Shown here in pieces: positions 17,314-25,669 of a stretch of DNA of 64,000 nucleotides (the first letter of the stretch is position 1; each line of letters opens with the position of its first letter). The notes under the pieces are model-generated. The model saw only the letters and a program-made list of their open reading frames with translations. It had not been told where the DNA came from and did no database searches. This stretch comes from Streptomyces sp. HD (GTDB lineage: Bacteria; Actinomycetota; Actinomycetes; Streptomycetales; Streptomycetaceae), in NCBI RefSeq assembly GCF_028369295.1, contig NZ_JAQMYP010000045.1:1-64000 (forward strand), written 5' to 3'. Position numbers and translations under genes: made by a program.

Positions 17314-18305
17314 GCAACGTTGGACGTGACCCCGGACGCGGCGGTTCCGAGCCGGCTGAACTGCGCCCGATAACCGCTCGGCGTCAGTCCCGTACGGCGC
17401 ACCAGATGCCCCCGCAGCGAGTCGGCGGTGCCCAGACCGCAGGCGCGGGCCACCTGGTCCATGGGCAGGGCGGTGGTCTCCAGGAGTTCCTTGGCGCGCT
17501 CGATGCGCTGGTGCAGCAGCCACTGCAGCGGGCTCACCCCGCTCTCGGCGTGGAAGCGGCGGGTGAGGGTGCGGACGCTGACGCCTGCGTGCCGGGCCAG
17601 GTCGGTGAGAGTGAGCGGCTTGTCGAGGTTGCGCATGGCCCAGCCGCGGGTGTCGGCACAGGCGTTGCCGCGCTCGGGCGGCAGCGGGGTCTGGGTGAAC
17701 TGGGTCTGGCCGCCGGGCCGTACGGGTGCGACGAGGGCGCGGCGGGCGACCTCGTTGGCGACGGCGGCGCCGTAGTCGGTGCGGATGACGTGCAGGCACA
17801 GGTCGATGCCGGCGGCGTAGCCGGAGGAGGTGACGTAGGGGCCGTCCTGGACGTAGAGCACGTCTCCGCGCAGGTCGACGTGCGGGTAGCGGCGGCGCAG
17901 CTCCTCGGCGTGGGCCCAGTACGTGGTGGCCCGGCGTCCGTGCAGCAGGCCCGCCTCGGCGAGTTGGAAGGCGCCCGTGCACAGGGAGGCGATCCGCTTG
18001 CCGTCGGCGGCCGCCTCGCGCACCGCGGTCACGATCCGCGCCTCCGGCTCGAAGGGCTGACCGGTGCCGGCGACGAGCACGGTGTCGGCCTCCCGTACCG
18101 CGTCGAGTCCGTGCCGTACATACAGGTCGAGCCCGCCGCTGGTGGGCACCGGGCCCGGCTCGGCCGCGCAGATGACCACCTCGTAGCCGGGCCGACCGTC
18201 GACCTCGACCTTGCCGAACAGCATCTCCGGGATGGCGAGGTTGAACATCGACACGGGCGACGGCGCGACGACGGCGATGCGGTGCGGGGCGTGCGGCTGG
18301 GGCAT
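17310..18305 (-). CDS. GlxA-type AraC family transcriptional regulator
   Basis: This 331-residue regulator has an N-terminal DJ-1/PfpI-like sensor domain (residues about 5-180; ASLCTGAFQLAEAGLLHGRRATTYW holds the conserved nucleophile-elbow cysteine). Its C-terminal AraC DNA-binding domain has two helix-turn-helix motifs (TLTDLARHAGVSVRTLTRRFHAESG and MDQVARACGLGTADSLRGHL). ATG 18305 is chosen because GGAGG lies 8 nt upstream; an ATG at 18326 is less likely. It is divergent from an MFS exporter across 62 bp, so the exporter is a likely target. Confidence 0.92.
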   Translation of the reverse strand: MPQPHAPHRIAVVAPSPVSMFNLAIPEMLFGKVEVDGRPGYEVVICAAEPGPVPTSGGLDLYVRHGLDAVREADTVLVAGTGQPFEPEARIVTAVREAAADGKRIASLCTGAFQLAEAGLLHGRRATTYWAHAEELRRRYPHVDLRGDVLYVQDGPYVTSSGYAAGIDLCLHVIRTDYGAAVANEVARRALVAPVRPGGQTQFTQTPLPPERGNACADTRGWAMRNLDKPLTLTDLARHAGVSVRTLTRRFHAESGVSPLQWLLHQRIERAKELLETTALPMDQVARACGLGTADSLRGHLVRRTGLTPSGYRAQFSRLGTAASGVTSNVA

Positions 18306-18367
18306 GGCCAGAACCTCCGGGTGCATGGCATTCCGGCCACTACTGTACGACGGCGCGGATCATCAGC

Positions 18368-19765
18368 ATGGAGGGCATGTCAACGAACCAGACCCTCAAG
18401 GGCGACGAACTCGCCACCACACAGGGGGAGTCGGGACCCAGGAGGTCCTCCGCCGCCCTCACCCTCACCGCCGGTCTCCTCGGCTTCGCGCTGGTCTGCC
18501 TCGACGCGTCCATCGTGAACGTGGCGCTGCCCGCGATCGGTTCGTCCCTCGGCGGCGGGATGTCCGGCCTCCAGTGGGTGGTGGACGCCTACACGCTGGC
18601 CTTCGCCGCGCTGATGCTGTCGACCGGGGCGTTCTCGGACCGGGCGGGTGCGAGCCGGGCGTTCGGGCTCGGTGCGGCCGTCTTCACGCTGGCCTCGGCG
18701 GCCTGCGGACTGGCGCCGAATCTGCCCGCGCTGATCGGCGCGCGGGTGGTGCAGGGCATGGCGGCGGCGGTCGTGCTGCCCGCCTCGCTGGCGCTGGTGC
18801 GGCAGGCGTACGCCGACCCGGCGCGGCGGGCACGGGCGGTGGCCGGGTGGGCGGCGGGCGGTTCGGCGGCGGTGGCGCTGGGTCCGGTGGTGGGCGGTGC
18901 GCTGACGACGGCCTGGGACTGGCGCTGGATCTTCTTCGTCAACCTTCCGGTCGGTGCCCTGATCCTCGCGCTGCTGGTCCGGGCCCCGCGCTCGCGTCGC
19001 CGCCCGGCACCGCTGGACCTGCCCGGCCAGGTGACGGCGGTGGTGGCCCTCACGGCACTGACGTTCGCGGTGATCGAAGGCGGGGCGGAGGGCTGGGCGG
19101 CGCTGGCGGTGGCCGTGGTGGCCGCGGTCGTGTTCGTCCGGATCGAGGCACGGCAGTCTCACCCGGTCGTCCCGCTCGGCCTGTTCCGCAACCGGACCGT
19201 CGCGGTGGCGGTGGCCGCGGGAGCGGCGGTCAGCGTGGCCTTCTACGGCCTGGTGTTCGTCTTCTCGCTCTTCTTCCAGCAGGTCCAGCACCGTTCCGCG
19301 CTCCAGGCCGGCCTGATGTTCCTGCCGATGACGGGCCTGATCGCGGTGACGAACGTGGTGGCGGGCAAGCTCGCCGGCCGCCACGGTCCCCGGCTGCCCA
19401 TGCTGGTGGGGCAGGGCCTGGCCGTCGTAGGACTGCTCATGACGCTGTACGTCGACAGCGGCACGCCTGCGGTCCTGGTGGCCCTGCTCCTCGTCCCGAT
19501 GGCGCTGGGCTGCGCGCTGACGGTGCCGCCGCTGACCGCGGCCATGCTGGAGGCCGTGCCCGCCGAGCGAGCGGGCCTTGCGGCCGGCGTGCTCAACGCG
19601 GCGCGGCAGACGGCGGGGGCGCTGGGCATCGCCGTGTTCGGGACGCTGATCTCCGACGGCTTCGTGGCGGGGATGCGGGTGAGCGTGATCGTCAGCGCGG
19701 CCCTGCTCGCGGTGACGGGTCTGCTCAGCTTCCGTCTCGCAGGTCCTTCGGCCAGTTCGGCCTGA
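18368..19765 (+). CDS. MFS transporter, DHA2-type (14 TM) drug/proton exporter
   Basis: This 465-residue integral membrane protein resembles the EmrB/QacA group. About 14 hydrophobic segments are visible, with motif A/B elements (GAFSDRAGASRAFGLG; IGARVVQGMAAAVVLPASLALV) and motif C (ALGPVVGGALTTAWDWRWIFFVNLPVG). It probably exports a drug or natural product by proton antiport. Start at ATG 18368 or ATG 18377 (GGAGG overlaps the former). Its 3' end overlaps the convergent DUF1349 gene by 41 bp. The divergent GlxA-type regulator is the likely controller. Confidence 0.92.
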   Translation: MEGMSTNQTLKGDELATTQGESGPRRSSAALTLTAGLLGFALVCLDASIVNVALPAIGSSLGGGMSGLQWVVDAYTLAFAALMLSTGAFSDRAGASRAFGLGAAVFTLASAACGLAPNLPALIGARVVQGMAAAVVLPASLALVRQAYADPARRARAVAGWAAGGSAAVALGPVVGGALTTAWDWRWIFFVNLPVGALILALLVRAPRSRRRPAPLDLPGQVTAVVALTALTFAVIEGGAEGWAALAVAVVAAVVFVRIEARQSHPVVPLGLFRNRTVAVAVAAGAAVSVAFYGLVFVFSLFFQQVQHRSALQAGLMFLPMTGLIAVTNVVAGKLAGRHGPRLPMLVGQGLAVVGLLMTLYVDSGTPAVLVALLLVPMALGCALTVPPLTAAMLEAVPAERAGLAAGVLNAARQTAGALGIAVFGTLISDGFVAGMRVSVIVSAALLAVTGLLSFRLAGPSASSA

Positions 19766-20333
19766 ACTCCAGGTGGTCGTACGTCACGACGCAGCCCTCC
19801 CCCATCGGCGACTGCGTCATGAACCCGACGAGGGCGGCGTCCGCCTCCTTCTCCTCCCCCAGTGTGAAGAGGCGGACGAAGGTCCAGTGCTCGCCGTCCC
19901 GGGAGGCGTGGAAGGCGAAGGCCCGCCCGGTCCGACTCACCCGCAGCCAGACCGAACTGCCCTCGACGCTGAAGGAGTTGGCGTCGTCGGAGTGCCCACG
20001 GGTGACCACCGTGCACACGGTCGGCACATCCGGCGAGTACTCCAGACACAGCTTGGCCCAGGCCCGCTCCCCGACATGGACGTAGAGCACCCCGGCGTCG
20101 AAGGCGGCGGCGAACCCGACGGTGACCCGGGCGATCAGCTGGAAGTCCCCCTCGGGCGAACCGAGCAGACGCGGGGCGTCGGAGGCGGGGTCCAGAGCCT
20201 CCCCGGTGGGCGGCACGAACCGGTCCTGCCGGGGCCCGGCCCATCCGGAGAGGATGCCGTCCTCGTAGAGCCAGTGCCCGTCGGGACCGTAGGTACGGAG
20301 AGGGAAGGGCAGTTCGGGAAGTTCCACGTCCAT
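19725..20333 (-). CDS. DUF1349 (concanavalin-like) domain protein
   Basis: This 202-residue protein has the DUF1349 lectin/glucanase-like beta-sandwich: DFQLIARVTVGFAAAFDAGVLYVHVGERAWAKLCLEYSPD, then VWLRVSRTGRAFAFHASRDGEHWTFVR. It has no signal peptide. Many such proteins bind carbohydrates, but the function is not established. ATG 20333 starts the conserved region (ELPELPFPLRTYGPDG). The gene overlaps the MFS gene tail-to-tail. Confidence 0.88.
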   Translation of the reverse strand: MDVELPELPFPLRTYGPDGHWLYEDGILSGWAGPRQDRFVPPTGEALDPASDAPRLLGSPEGDFQLIARVTVGFAAAFDAGVLYVHVGERAWAKLCLEYSPDVPTVCTVVTRGHSDDANSFSVEGSSVWLRVSRTGRAFAFHASRDGEHWTFVRLFTLGEEKEADAALVGFMTQSPMGEGCVVTYDHLEFRPNWPKDLRDGS

Positions 20334-20491
20334 GCCTGGATTCTTCCAGGCGATGCCCGGCGACGGGGCCCGAGGGGTGGTCCCGGTCGGCGGGACCGGA
20401 AGGCGTCCGGAATCGGTGTCGACTTTCGTCGTTCGCGACCGCACCGAAGGGCGGATGCGGGTGCCCGGCGGCCGGTGTCTATCGTCTGCGC

Positions 20492-22240
20492 GTGGACGCA
20501 GCCAACAGTTTGCGCATGGACGCAGCCCATGCACCGCTTGCCGACCTGCCGCTCCGGGCCCGGCTCGCCGCCGCCTCACCGTGGAGCCGCAAGCGGATCG
20601 CGGGGGAGGCGGCGCTCGCCCTCGTGCTGGCCGGGCTCGCCGGTCTGTTCGGCGGGGTGGCCTTGTTCGGGGCGTGGGCCGGTGCCGTGGCCCTGGCGGT
20701 CGCCGTGCTGTCACTGGCCCGTCGTTCGCTGCCGGCGACAGTGCTGATCATCTCGTCGGCCCTGGCCGGTGGGGTGGCCGGCGTGACACCGCTGCTCATC
20801 TACGCGAGCTGGTCGGCGGGCAGCCGCATCACGCGACCCGGGCGGGCGCTGGCCGCGTACACCGCCGGGTTCGTGCTGAACGTCGCCCTCACCATGCGCG
20901 AAGCGGTCGAGGAGAAGAGCGAGCTGTCGCTGCTCGCGACCACCGTGCTGGCCGCGGGCGCGTTCGTGGCGGTGGCGGTCGTGCCGGGCCTCGCCTCCCG
21001 GTACCGCGCCCAGCGCCACGCGTTGCTCGACGCCCTGCGGCGGCACAACGCCCAACTGGTGCGCGAGCAGACGATGGTGGCGCGCCAGGCGCGGCTCCTG
21101 GAACGGCAGCGCATCGCCCAGGACATGCACGACAGCGTGGGCCACCAGCTCGCCCTGATCTCCGTGCACGCCGGGGCGCTGGAAGTGGACCCGGAGCTGG
21201 GCGACCGCCAGCGGGAAGGGGTGGGCATCCTCCGGGAGGCCTCCAGGTCGGCGATGCAGGAGCTGCGCGAGGCGGTGGGCATCCTGCGGGACGACGTCGG
21301 CGAACCCGCCGGGCAGCGGCCGGACCAGGCCGACGCCGGGCCCCCGACGGCCCGCGCGGCGGCTGCCGTCGACGGTCTCGTCGAGGCATCGCTGGCCGCG
21401 GGCGCAGCCGTGGAACTGCACCGCTCGGGCACCGTACGGCCGCTCGCACCCGCCGCCGACCACACGGCGTACCGCATCGCCCAGGAGGGCCTGACCAACG
21501 CACACAAGCACGCGCCGGGCGCCCCGATCACCGTGGCGCTGCGCTATGAACCGGACAGCCTGGTGGTCGAGGTGGCCAACGGGCCCGTGCCGGCCGGGGC
21601 TCCGGCGACCGCGCCCGCGATCAGCGGCGGTCAGGGCCTGGCGGGACTGCGGGAGAGGGCCCGGCTGGTCGGCGGCATGGTCCACACGGGCGCCACCCCC
21701 GACGGGGGGTGGCGCCTCGCCGGTGTGCTGCCCTACGGCGGTGACGCGTCGCGGACCCGGCCGCACGGCGCGACCTCCGTCGCCCCCGACGACGACTTTG
21801 GAGGGCAGCTCGGCGGGGGCGCGGCGGGCGACGGTGGAGCGGTCATCGACCGTTTCGATCCGCAAGGGGAGTTCGCCACCATCATGAGCAGCAAGAAGAA
21901 GGTCGCCCTCGGCTGTGCCGTCACCTCCGCCGTCCTGGTCCTGGGCGTTCTCGGCCTCGGGGCCTGGGGACTGACGGCACTGTTCGACGAGGTGGAGAGC
22001 GGCACGATACCGGCGAGCGTGTACAAGTCCGCGAAGGTCGGCGACGCCGAGAAGGACGTGAAGGCCAAGCTGCCGGAGGGCAGTTCCCTGCTCACCGAGG
22101 GCCAGGAGAAGCAGGGCCCGCCGCTGCCCGAGGGTGCGACGTGCCGTCACTACCTGGACGTCGACGACGACATCGTCTACCGGTTCTGCTTCCGCGACGG
22201 GAAGCTGGTCGCGAAGGAGTCCTACAAGGACGAGCTCTGA
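20492..22240 (+). CDS. NarL-type sensor histidine kinase with fused C-terminal membrane protein
   Basis: This 582-residue protein has an N-terminal membrane part (about residues 35-170, four to five hydrophobic segments) and a HisKA_3 domain with phospho-acceptor H213 (RIAQDMHDSVGHQLALI). The ATPase domain has the N-box AYRIAQEGLTNAHKHA and G-box GGQGLAGLRERARLVGG. At residue 464 the kinase passes in frame into MSSKKKVALGC, a further hydrophobic helix and a charged domain of about 90 residues ending in KESYKDEL. Unfused kinases end near residue 430. GTG 20492 follows a TATCGT box by 7 bp, so transcripts could be leaderless. The cognate regulator follows at 22334. Confidence 0.88.
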   Translation: MDAANSLRMDAAHAPLADLPLRARLAAASPWSRKRIAGEAALALVLAGLAGLFGGVALFGAWAGAVALAVAVLSLARRSLPATVLIISSALAGGVAGVTPLLIYASWSAGSRITRPGRALAAYTAGFVLNVALTMREAVEEKSELSLLATTVLAAGAFVAVAVVPGLASRYRAQRHALLDALRRHNAQLVREQTMVARQARLLERQRIAQDMHDSVGHQLALISVHAGALEVDPELGDRQREGVGILREASRSAMQELREAVGILRDDVGEPAGQRPDQADAGPPTARAAAAVDGLVEASLAAGAAVELHRSGTVRPLAPAADHTAYRIAQEGLTNAHKHAPGAPITVALRYEPDSLVVEVANGPVPAGAPATAPAISGGQGLAGLRERARLVGGMVHTGATPDGGWRLAGVLPYGGDASRTRPHGATSVAPDDDFGGQLGGGAAGDGGAVIDRFDPQGEFATIMSSKKKVALGCAVTSAVLVLGVLGLGAWGLTALFDEVESGTIPASVYKSAKVGDAEKDVKAKLPEGSSLLTEGQEKQGPPLPEGATCRHYLDVDDDIVYRFCFRDGKLVAKESYKDEL

Positions 22241-22333
22241 AGGGCGACGACGAGGTCGCACGGGTGACCGGATCGGGCATGATGGCGGGGCTTTGCCATC
22301 CGTCCGTCACACCGAACCCGCGCAGGAGGCCGC

Positions 22334-22996
22334 GTGATCCGGGTCCTCGTCGCCGACGACGAGCCGCTCATCAGGGCCGGCATCAGGATGATCCTCACCT
22401 CGGCCGACGACATCGACGTCGTGGCCGAGGCGGCGGACGGCCGGGAGGCGGTGGAGACCGCCCGGAGCACCGCGGTGGACGTGGCCCTGCTGGACATCCA
22501 GATGCCGGTGATGGACGGGCTGACCGCGCTGGCCGAGATGGTCAGGGCCGCGCCGAGGGTACGTGTGCTGATCCTGACCACGTTCGGCGAGCGCGACAAC
22601 GTCCTGCGGGCGCTCGGCCACGGCGGCGCCGGCTTCCTGCTGAAGGACTCCGCGCCGCAGGAGCTGATCCACGCGGTCCGTGCGGCGGCGGCCGGCAACG
22701 CCTACCTCTCCCCGGCCGCCACCCGGCATGTCGTGGACACCCTCGCCTCCCCGGCCACGACCGCGCGCGGTGAGGAGGCCCGCCGCCGCCTGGCCGGCCT
22801 GACCGAACGGGAACGCGACGTGCTGGCCCTGCTGGGCGAGGGCCTGTCCAACGCGGACGCGGGTGCCCGACTGCACATGAGCGAGGCCACCGTGAAGACG
22901 TACGTCAGCCGCCTCCTGACCAAGCTGGACTGCGACAACAGAGTCCAGGCGGCCCTCCTGGCCCGGGACGCGGGCCTGGAGTCGAACGCGGACTGA
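22334..22996 (+). CDS. NarL/FixJ-family response regulator
   Basis: This 220-residue regulator has a receiver domain (residues 1-120; acidic pocket ADDE, phospho-acceptor D54 in ALLDIQMPVMDG, and lysine in GFLLKDSAP). It also has a LuxR-type helix-turn-helix (LTERERDVLALLGEGLSNADAGARLHMSEATVKTYVSRLLTKL). Starts at GTG 22334 with AGGAGG 5 nt upstream, 93 bp after the kinase stop, so it forms a two-component pair. Targets may include itself; no obvious neighbouring output gene. Confidence 0.94.
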   Translation: MIRVLVADDEPLIRAGIRMILTSADDIDVVAEAADGREAVETARSTAVDVALLDIQMPVMDGLTALAEMVRAAPRVRVLILTTFGERDNVLRALGHGGAGFLLKDSAPQELIHAVRAAAAGNAYLSPAATRHVVDTLASPATTARGEEARRRLAGLTERERDVLALLGEGLSNADAGARLHMSEATVKTYVSRLLTKLDCDNRVQAALLARDAGLESNAD

Positions 22997-23054
22997 CGGT
23001 TCCGTCGCGCCCCAGAGGGTACCGAGCTGCCTCGACATACGGTTCGGCAACGCC

Positions 23055-23097
23055 CTCAAGGGGCGCGGGGAACTGCGCGACCAGCCACGACGGCGCC
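23055..23097. repeat. Dispersed GC hairpin repeat, copy 1
   Basis: Carries the core GGGGCGCGGGGAACTGCGCG followed by ACCAGCCACGACGGCGCC. The same core recurs at 45082, 53374 and (inverted) 55503, with a divergent form at 30091-30145. Here it lies between the convergent response-regulator and aldehyde-dehydrogenase genes. Confidence 0.8.
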
Positions 23098-23139
23098 GCG
23101 GACGAGCGACGACATGACTCGGCACTCCCAGCGGAGCGG

Positions 23140-24669
23140 CTAACGCTCCAGCGCGCCGTTGAACCTGCGGGGCAGCCCCAGCGGGTTGTCGTCCCGGAGC
23201 TCCGCGGGAAGCAGCGCCGCGGGCGCACCCTGGTAGGCGACCGGCCGCATCCAGCGCTCGATCGCCGTGCCGCCCACGGAGGTGGACGTCGAGGTCGTCG
23301 CCGGGTACGGACCTCCGTGATGCTGGGCCGGCGCGACGGCGACACCTGTCGGCCACCCGTTGACCAGCACACGCCCGGCCAGCGGCGTCAGCTCCGCCAG
23401 GATCTCCGCGCCGCGTCCCTCACCGGCGGCCTCCTCGGCCGACAGGTGGACGGTCGCGGTGAGGTTGCCCGGGAGCCGGGACAGGACGGCCTGCGCCTGC
23501 GCGTCGTCGTCGTAGCGGACGACTACCGTCACCGGGCCGAAGCACTCCTCCAGGAGCAGGTCGTACGCGCCCTCGCTCGTCAGCTTCTCGGCCGCGACCG
23601 TCAGGAACCCGGCGCTGACCGTGTGCTCACCGCCCGCGCCCGGCGTCACCGGCGACTCGACCTCCGGCAGCTCGGTGCGCTCGGCGACCCCGGCGATGAA
23701 GTTGTCCCGCATCCGGTGGTCGAGCAGGACGCCGGCCTCGGTGTCGCTGACGGCGTCCGTGAGCGACTTGACCAGGCCGTCGCCCGCGGCGCCGGACGGC
23801 ACCAGCACCAGACCCGGCTTCACACAGAACTGGCCGACGCCCAGCGTCATCGAGCCCGCGAGCCCCGTGCCGATGGCCTCGGCGCGCTCGGCCGCCGCGG
23901 CCTCGGTGATCACGACGGGGTTCAGGGAGCCCAGCTCGCCGTGGAACGGGATCGGCACCGGTCGCGCGGCCGCCGCGTCGAAGAGGGCGCGGCCCCCCCG
24001 GATCGAACCGGTGAAGCCGGCCGCGGTGACCAGCGGGTGCCTGATCAGCTCGATGCCGGCCTCGAAGCCGTGGACGAGGCCGATGACGCCCTCGGGGATG
24101 CCGTGCTCGGCGGCGGCCGTACGCAGCACCTTGGCGACCAGCTCCGACAGGCCCGGATGGTCGGGGTGGGCCTTGACGACGACGGGGCAGCCCGCGCCCA
24201 GCGCGCTGGCGGTGTCGCCGCCGGCGACGGAGAAGGCGAACGGGAAGTTGGACGCCGAGTAGACGGCGACGACGCCGAGGGGCACCTTGTAGCGGCGCAG
24301 GTCCGGGATCGGCGGGGTGGCGGTGTCGTCGGGGTGGTTGATGACGACGTCGAGGAAGGCGCCCTCGTCGACGATGTCGGCGAAGGCCCTCAGCTGGTAG
24401 CAGGTGCGGGCGAGTTCGCCGGTGAGGCGGACCGGGCCGAGCGCGGTCTCGGCGTCGGCGGCCTCGACGAGCTGGTCCTTGGCCGCCTGCAGCCGGTCGG
24501 CGGCGCTGCGCAGGAAGGCCGCGCGGACCGTGCGGTCGGCGAGGGAGCCGCGCGCGTCGTGCGCGGCGCGGACGGCGGCGTCCACCTCCTGTTCTGTGGC
24601 CTCCACCGCAACCTGTTCACGCTGCTTCCCGGTTCGGGGGTCGACACTCCAGACTGGTGCTGCTGCCAC
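23140..24669 (-). CDS. NADP-dependent aldehyde dehydrogenase (2-oxoglutarate semialdehyde type)
   Basis: This 509-residue cytoplasmic ALDH has catalytic cysteine in GVGQFCVKPG, general-base glutamate in FHGELGSLNP, NADP fold region GFTGSIRGGRALFDAAAARP and oxyanion region SASNFPFAFSVAGGD. The FHGELGS form is typical of the alpha-ketoglutaric-semialdehyde dehydrogenase group used in sugar-acid and hydroxyproline breakdown. The start is GTG 24669, 7 nt after GGAGGG; the open frame extends upstream, but no better start is seen. It is divergent from an IclR regulator across a 142-bp spacer with a candidate operator. Confidence 0.88.
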   Translation of the reverse strand: MAAAPVWSVDPRTGKQREQVAVEATEQEVDAAVRAAHDARGSLADRTVRAAFLRSAADRLQAAKDQLVEAADAETALGPVRLTGELARTCYQLRAFADIVDEGAFLDVVINHPDDTATPPIPDLRRYKVPLGVVAVYSASNFPFAFSVAGGDTASALGAGCPVVVKAHPDHPGLSELVAKVLRTAAAEHGIPEGVIGLVHGFEAGIELIRHPLVTAAGFTGSIRGGRALFDAAAARPVPIPFHGELGSLNPVVITEAAAAERAEAIGTGLAGSMTLGVGQFCVKPGLVLVPSGAAGDGLVKSLTDAVSDTEAGVLLDHRMRDNFIAGVAERTELPEVESPVTPGAGGEHTVSAGFLTVAAEKLTSEGAYDLLLEECFGPVTVVVRYDDDAQAQAVLSRLPGNLTATVHLSAEEAAGEGRGAEILAELTPLAGRVLVNGWPTGVAVAPAQHHGGPYPATTSTSTSVGGTAIERWMRPVAYQGAPAALLPAELRDDNPLGLPRRFNGALER

Positions 24670-24721
24670 CGCGGGTCCCTCCACACATGTATTGCCGCAG
24701 TACGGGGTCATCCACCAGGCT

Positions 24722-24739
24722 CGTTCGATATACTGAACG
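24722..24739. promoter_or_regulatory. Candidate IclR operator
   Basis: CGTTC-GATATACT-GAACG: 5-bp inverted arms around an AT-rich 8-bp centre, between the divergent aldehyde dehydrogenase (24669) and IclR (24812) starts. This resembles the short AT-centred palindromes bound by IclR-family dimers. Confidence 0.45.
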
Positions 24740-24811
24740 CTGTCTCTGATGATGAATATGCTGTCGGAGACTATATCTTCAGGTCCTCGTCGAACGAAGG
24801 GGTCAAGGGCG

Positions 24812-25585
24812 ATGTCGGCTGGCGAGACGGGCGGCGGGGCGCAGGTCAAGTCCGCGGTACGGACGGTTGAACTGCTCGAATACTTCGCCGGACGCCCCGG
24901 CATGCACTCCCTCGCGTCGGTCCAGGAGGCCGTCGGATACCCCAAGTCCAGCCTCTACATGCTGCTGCGCACCCTGGTCGAGCTGGGCTGGGTGGAGACG
25001 GACGCGACGGGCACGCGGTACGGCATCGGCGTCCGGGCGCTGCTGGTCGGCACGTCGTACATCGACGGCGACGAGGTGGTCGCGGCGGCCCGCCCGACCC
25101 TGGACCGCCTCTCGGACGACACGACGGAGACCATCCACCTGGCGCGGCTGGACGGCACCAACGTGGTCTACCTCGCCACCCGCCAGTCCCAGCACTACCT
25201 GCGCCCCTTCACCCGGGTCGGCCGCCGCCTCCCCGCGCACTCGACCTCCCTCGGCAAGGCGCTGCTCAGCACCTACACGGACGAGCAGGTCCGCAAGATG
25301 CTCCCGGAGACGCTGCCCGCGCTGACCGAGAACACGATCACCGACCGCGAGAAGCTCATCGAGGAGCTCCACCAGGTCCGCGAGCAGGGCTTCGCCGTGG
25401 ACCGCGAGGAGAACACCCTCGGGCTGCGCTGCTTCGGCGTCGCGATCCCGTACCGCACCCCGGCCCGCGACGCGATCAGCTGCTCGGTGCCGGTGGCCCG
25501 GCTGACGCCCGCCCACGAACAGATGGTGAAGGACGCCCTGTTCGACGCCCGGGACCGGCTGACGCTGGCGACGCGCCGCCTCTGA
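24812..25585 (+). CDS. IclR-family transcriptional regulator
   Basis: This 257-residue regulator has an N-terminal winged helix (AVRTVELLEYFAGRPGMHSLASVQEAVGYPKSSLYMLLRTLVELGWVE) and a GAF-like IclR effector domain (PAHSTSLGKALLSTYTDEQV; GFAVDREENTLGLRCFGVAIPY). Such proteins sense small organic acids. ATG 24812 was chosen, with AGGGG just upstream; an ATG at 24749 gives 21 extra unconserved residues. It is divergent from the aldehyde dehydrogenase and is its likely regulator. Confidence 0.92.
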   Translation: MSAGETGGGAQVKSAVRTVELLEYFAGRPGMHSLASVQEAVGYPKSSLYMLLRTLVELGWVETDATGTRYGIGVRALLVGTSYIDGDEVVAAARPTLDRLSDDTTETIHLARLDGTNVVYLATRQSQHYLRPFTRVGRRLPAHSTSLGKALLSTYTDEQVRKMLPETLPALTENTITDREKLIEELHQVREQGFAVDREENTLGLRCFGVAIPYRTPARDAISCSVPVARLTPAHEQMVKDALFDARDRLTLATRRL

Positions 25586-25669
25586 AGGATCCCGTCTCCC
25601 CCGTGCGGCGGAGACGGATCGTCGGTGTGCAGGACGTGCTGGTCGGGGTGCTCGCGGGAGCGTGGACGC

